Shown one piece after another: positions 6,656 through 8,823 of a stretch of 8,823 nucleotides of DNA (position 1 is the first letter of the stretch; the number at the start of each line of letters is the position of its first letter). Both the position numbers and the translations under genes were made by a program. The notes under the pieces were generated by a model. That model ran no database searches. It saw nothing but the letters and a program-made list of their open reading frames with translations, and was not told where the DNA came from. Origin of the DNA: Patescibacteria group bacterium UBA6023 (GTDB lineage: Bacteria > Patescibacteriota > Minisyncoccia > Phycocordibacterales > UBA6899); assembly GCA_002429425.1 (NCBI GenBank), contig DIZR01000095.1:12301-21123 (forward strand). Reading direction: 5' to 3'.

Positions 6656-6664
6656 TGATATACT
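6656..6664 (+). promoter_or_regulatory. Extended -10 giving a leaderless mRNA for the GT2 gene
   Basis: TGA-TATACT is an extended -10 (TGn plus 5 of 6 to TATAAT), followed by 7 bases and the ATG at 6672. Transcription would start at or within a base of the start codon. No -35 is recognisable. The gene would then have two promoters, one leaderless and one upstream with a long leader. Confidence 0.55.
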
Positions 6665-6671
6665 TCAAAAT

Positions 6672-7919
6672 ATGGACAATTTTCTTACACTCCCTATCTA
6701 CATTCTTCTTTTTCTCACCATGTACTTTGAGGTTTTTATGCTTGTCACCTATTTTGAAGATAAGGAAGAGTTCAATGCCCATCCACGTGCATCTCGAATG
6801 CCAGGAAAGTACCCTACCGTCACCATCATTGTTCCCGCCTGGAATGAGAGTGAGACGATTCTTGGAACTATTCACTCATTGCTTGATCTTGAATACCCAA
6901 AAGATAAATTAACCATATTCATTATTGATGATGGATCGACCGACAATACGCTCGAAGTTGCCAAACGTCTTGAAGGACATCCCCAAATACGTGTATTTAC
7001 AAAAGAAAATGGGGGGAAATTTACTGCACTTAATCTCGGACTTGCCCATGCAACGTCTGATTTTATTGGCTGTCTTGATGCGGACTCCTATGTGGCGTCA
7101 GATGCGCTTGAAGAAATTATTCCTTACTTCGATAACCTCGAGGTCATGGCAGTCACTCCGTCCGTTCAGATCCATAACCCGGACAATATTCTCCGTCGCG
7201 TTCAAGCAGCGGAGTACATGATTGGGGAATTTACCAGAAAGGTATTTAGTCGTATCAACGGCCTCTATGTGACACCTGGGCCATTTTCTATATATAGAAG
7301 AAATATATTTGCTACCATTGGAGGATTTGTGCACGGATACAATACCGAGGACATGGAAATGGCACTCCGCATTCAATCACATCGAATGAGGATTGAGAAC
7401 GCGCATACCGCACTTGTGTACACCGTTTCTCCAAAAACAATTTCCGCACTCTATAAGCAACGCGTACGCTGGGTTTCTGGTTTCCTTAAAAATGCATTCT
7501 TTAGCTATCGTCATATGTTTTTTAATAAGCAATATGGTAACCTTGGGATGCTCACGATGCCGTTTGCTTTTTTTTCAATATTTATTGCGCTATTTTTCAG
7601 TATCATATACGTTCGAAGCCTTGCACATCTCGCACATGAGAAGTACCTTGAATATAGTGCACTTGGATTTCACCTTCCCGGACGCTGGCCACACTTTGAA
7701 TGGTTCTCGCTCAATCTTGAATTTCAGCGCCTTCTTGTATACAGTCTACTCTTTACGACAATTTTTTTCGTATTAATGGGGACACGCATGGTACTAAACA
7801 GATTTACCCTCACAAGAGATATTCTTTATTTTCTGCTATTATATGGTCTCATTGCACCATTCTGGCTCGTGCGGTCACTATTCAATCTTGTGAGCGCCAA
7901 AGAAGCCCGATGGCGATAA
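6672..7919 (+). CDS. Processive GT2 membrane glycosyltransferase (BcsA/NodC/hyaluronan synthase type)
   Basis: A 415-residue protein with one N-terminal membrane helix (about 8-27), a cytoplasmic GT-A domain (about 48-275) and three C-terminal hydrophobic segments (about 292-314, 356-374, 385-405). It carries the full set of processive GT2 motifs: DDGSTD at 86-91, DADS (DxD metal/UDP site) at 136-139, TPGPFS at 201-206, TED with the catalytic-base Asp at 225-227, and QRVRW (QxxRW) at 263-267. Such enzymes polymerise a beta-linked polysaccharide from a UDP-sugar and move it through the membrane. Chitin-, cellulose-, hyaluronan- and poly-GlcNAc-type products are all possible; the motifs do not decide. 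No PilZ domain is present. The next gene starts 13 bases after the stop, indicating one operon. The ATG at 6672 has no Shine-Dalgarno site but follows an extended -10 closely. Confidence 0.93.
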   Translation: MDNFLTLPIYILLFLTMYFEVFMLVTYFEDKEEFNAHPRASRMPGKYPTVTIIVPAWNESETILGTIHSLLDLEYPKDKLTIFIIDDGSTDNTLEVAKRLEGHPQIRVFTKENGGKFTALNLGLAHATSDFIGCLDADSYVASDALEEIIPYFDNLEVMAVTPSVQIHNPDNILRRVQAAEYMIGEFTRKVFSRINGLYVTPGPFSIYRRNIFATIGGFVHGYNTEDMEMALRIQSHRMRIENAHTALVYTVSPKTISALYKQRVRWVSGFLKNAFFSYRHMFFNKQYGNLGMLTMPFAFFSIFIALFFSIIYVRSLAHLAHEKYLEYSALGFHLPGRWPHFEWFSLNLEFQRLLVYSLLFTTIFFVLMGTRMVLNRFTLTRDILYFLLLYGLIAPFWLVRSLFNLVSAKEARWR

Positions 7920-7932
7920 ACAAAAAATTCAT

Positions 7933-8637
7933 ATGCAACAACATCTTAGTACAAAAAAATATATTATTCTTTTCTTTATAACACTCGGCATTTTTGCGGT
8001 TATATTTTTACTTTCTGACTATCTTTACAATAAACGCATCGCTCAAGTGAAAGCGATCGAGGACAATATCGGAAAAAATATCCTTGAATCAGAAATTCAA
8101 TATGCACTTCTTTCAGACGTCTCCTGCGACTCTGATCAAAGTGGAAACTCACTGCTTATCAATGAGATAAATAAACTGACCGATCGACTCGCATACATGG
8201 AGGAACAACGTGGGGCCGAGGATACTGAGGTGATAAACCTCAAAAAATATTATTCTCTCCTTCAGGTCAAGGATTACCTTTTGCTCCGTGAACGCGCAAA
8301 ACAGTGTGGAGAAAAACCACTCTCAATAATTTATTTTTATTCGAATTCTGGAAATTGTGATGATTGTAAAAAGATGGGATATGTACTTACGTCCATGCGC
8401 AAAGACTATGATACGCTCCATATATATTCGTTTGACTATAATCTTGGACTATCAGCGATTGAGACACTTAAATCGATATACAAGCTTGAAGACAAATTTC
8501 CCGTACTCATCATCAACCGTAAGCCATATTACGGGTTCAAAACTCGAGAAGAAATTGAAGCTCTTATTCCTGAGTTGAGCTCCGCACATGCAACATCAAC
8601 AAAGCAGTCAGCGACTCGGGCCACGTCGACTAATTAA
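7933..8637 (+). CDS. Membrane-anchored thioredoxin-like protein with CDDC motif
   Basis: A 234-residue protein with one N-terminal membrane helix (about 9-28), a helical, probably coiled-coil stretch (about 35-122) and a thioredoxin-like domain (about 128-215). The domain begins with the strand LSIIYFYS, then CDDC at 142-145 at the start of a helix, and has the expected cis-proline loop at KFPVLIIN (P190). With a positively charged N-terminus the domain should lie outside the membrane. Two further cysteines, C65 and C125, are in the helical part and could pair with each other. The C-terminal 18 residues are a Thr/Ser/Ala-rich tail with a repeated ATST. The WCxxC tryptophan of typical thioredoxins is replaced by Asn, so redox potential may differ. 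It is co-transcribed with the GT2 gene and could receive electrons from the CcdA protein encoded across the divergent region. No Shine-Dalgarno site is visible. Confidence 0.83.
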   Translation: MQQHLSTKKYIILFFITLGIFAVIFLLSDYLYNKRIAQVKAIEDNIGKNILESEIQYALLSDVSCDSDQSGNSLLINEINKLTDRLAYMEEQRGAEDTEVINLKKYYSLLQVKDYLLLRERAKQCGEKPLSIIYFYSNSGNCDDCKKMGYVLTSMRKDYDTLHIYSFDYNLGLSAIETLKSIYKLEDKFPVLIINRKPYYGFKTREEIEALIPELSSAHATSTKQSATRATSTN

Positions 8638-8654
8638 AATAATTTGCGATTGAT

Positions 8655-8683
8655 TTGACCAGGCAAGCGTAGTTCGCTAGTCT
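8655..8683 (+). promoter_or_regulatory. Possible promoter for the gene at the right edge
   Basis: TTGACC (5 of 6 to TTGACA), a 17-base spacer and TAGTCT (3 of 6 to TATAAT). The -35 begins 18 bases past the stop of the thioredoxin-like gene. Transcription would start near 8690, about 30 bases before the ATG. No convincing terminator separates it from the preceding gene, so read-through is also possible. Confidence 0.4.
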
Positions 8684-8706
8684 TTAACCTAGAGAGAGTA
8701 GATATC

Positions 8707-8711
8707 GGGAG
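8707..8711 (+). promoter_or_regulatory. Shine-Dalgarno site of the right-edge gene
   Basis: GGGAG lies 9 bases before the ATG at 8721. It is the clearest ribosome-binding site in the window; most other starts here have none. Confidence 0.5.
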
Positions 8712-8720
8712 TCCAATGAG

Positions 8721-8823
8721 ATGAGTGCACCCAAAACACCTGACATTATTAAGAAATTACAAAGTGGTGAAAGAATTGGCATATCAGTGACTGAACTAAA
8801 AAAAGATATGGGGTCAATTCTTC
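8721..8823 (+). CDS. N-terminus of an unrecognised protein (3' end outside window)
   Basis: An open frame from the ATG at 8721 to the right edge, 34 codons, beginning MSAPKTPDIIKKLQSGERIG. It is hydrophilic, with several lysines, and has no signal peptide, so the protein is probably cytoplasmic. A GGGAG ribosome site at proper distance and a candidate promoter support it as a real gene. The ATG five bases upstream runs into TGA after two codons. Too little is present to name a family. Confidence 0.55.
   Translation, partial: MSAPKTPDIIKKLQSGERIGISVTELKKDMGSIL

Noticed and set aside
6606..6875. 89-codon minus-strand frame overlapping the GT2 start
   Set aside because: Antisense to the GT2 N-terminus and promoter, no ribosome site or recognisable domain; composition fits chance in AT-rich DNA.
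7393..7776. 127-codon plus-strand frame inside the GT2 gene
   Set aside because: Same-strand shadow of the GT2 frame, which has QRVRW and the membrane helices there; no ribosome site and no family pattern.
8663..8680. AGCG-TAGTT-CGCT hairpin as terminator of the thioredoxin-like gene
   Set aside because: Only 4 bp of stem and no U-tract after it; it overlaps the candidate promoter spacer instead.

Overview
The window looks like a piece of a small, AT-rich, densely packed bacterial genome of the Candidate Phyla Radiation (Patescibacteria, Parcubacteria-like). This assignment is inference. It rests on moderate-to-low GC, short intergenic gaps, many small membrane-anchored secreted proteins without clear homologues, a glycosyltransferase/GH57 pair, and start codons that mostly lack Shine-Dalgarno sites. 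TGA acts as a normal stop (it ends the CcdA gene at a 1-base TGATG overlap), which argues against the recoded SR1/Gracilibacteria groups.

Layout. Genes from 1 to 6221 are all on the minus strand; genes from 6672 to the end are on the plus strand. A 450-base AT-rich divergent intergenic region separates them. Reading the minus strand in transcription order: a secreted lytic transglycosylase (6221-5490) ends at a 10-bp-stem hairpin; a CcdA-type thiol-electron transporter (5434-4682) overlaps by one base a secreted/membrane protein with an Ig-like domain (4682-3786); a small anchored two-cysteine protein follows (3769-3260); then an anchored protein resembling DUF7282 (3176-2634) ending at a terminator; and last a GT4/GT5-type glycosyltransferase (2514-1291) coupled to a GH57 alpha-amylase-like enzyme (1289 to beyond position 1). 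On the plus strand a processive GT2 membrane glycosyltransferase (6672-7919) is followed after 13 bases by a membrane-anchored thioredoxin-like protein with a CDDC motif (7933-8637). The start of an unrecognised gene runs off the right edge (8721 onward).

Themes. (1) Two carbohydrate modules: a cytoplasmic alpha-glucan pair (GT4/5 + GH57) and a membrane polysaccharide synthase (GT2). (2) Envelope thiol redox: CcdA would carry electrons outward, and two proteins with cysteines placed outside the membrane (the CDDC protein and the two-cysteine protein) are candidate partners. (3) At least four genes have a -10 element only 6 or 7 bases before the start codon, so the mRNA would begin at or next to the start codon. 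This points to leaderless transcription as a common mode here, while the last gene has a normal leader with a Shine-Dalgarno site.

No tRNA, rRNA, CRISPR array, insertion sequence or phage gene was seen. All family assignments come from reading motifs, not from database searches.
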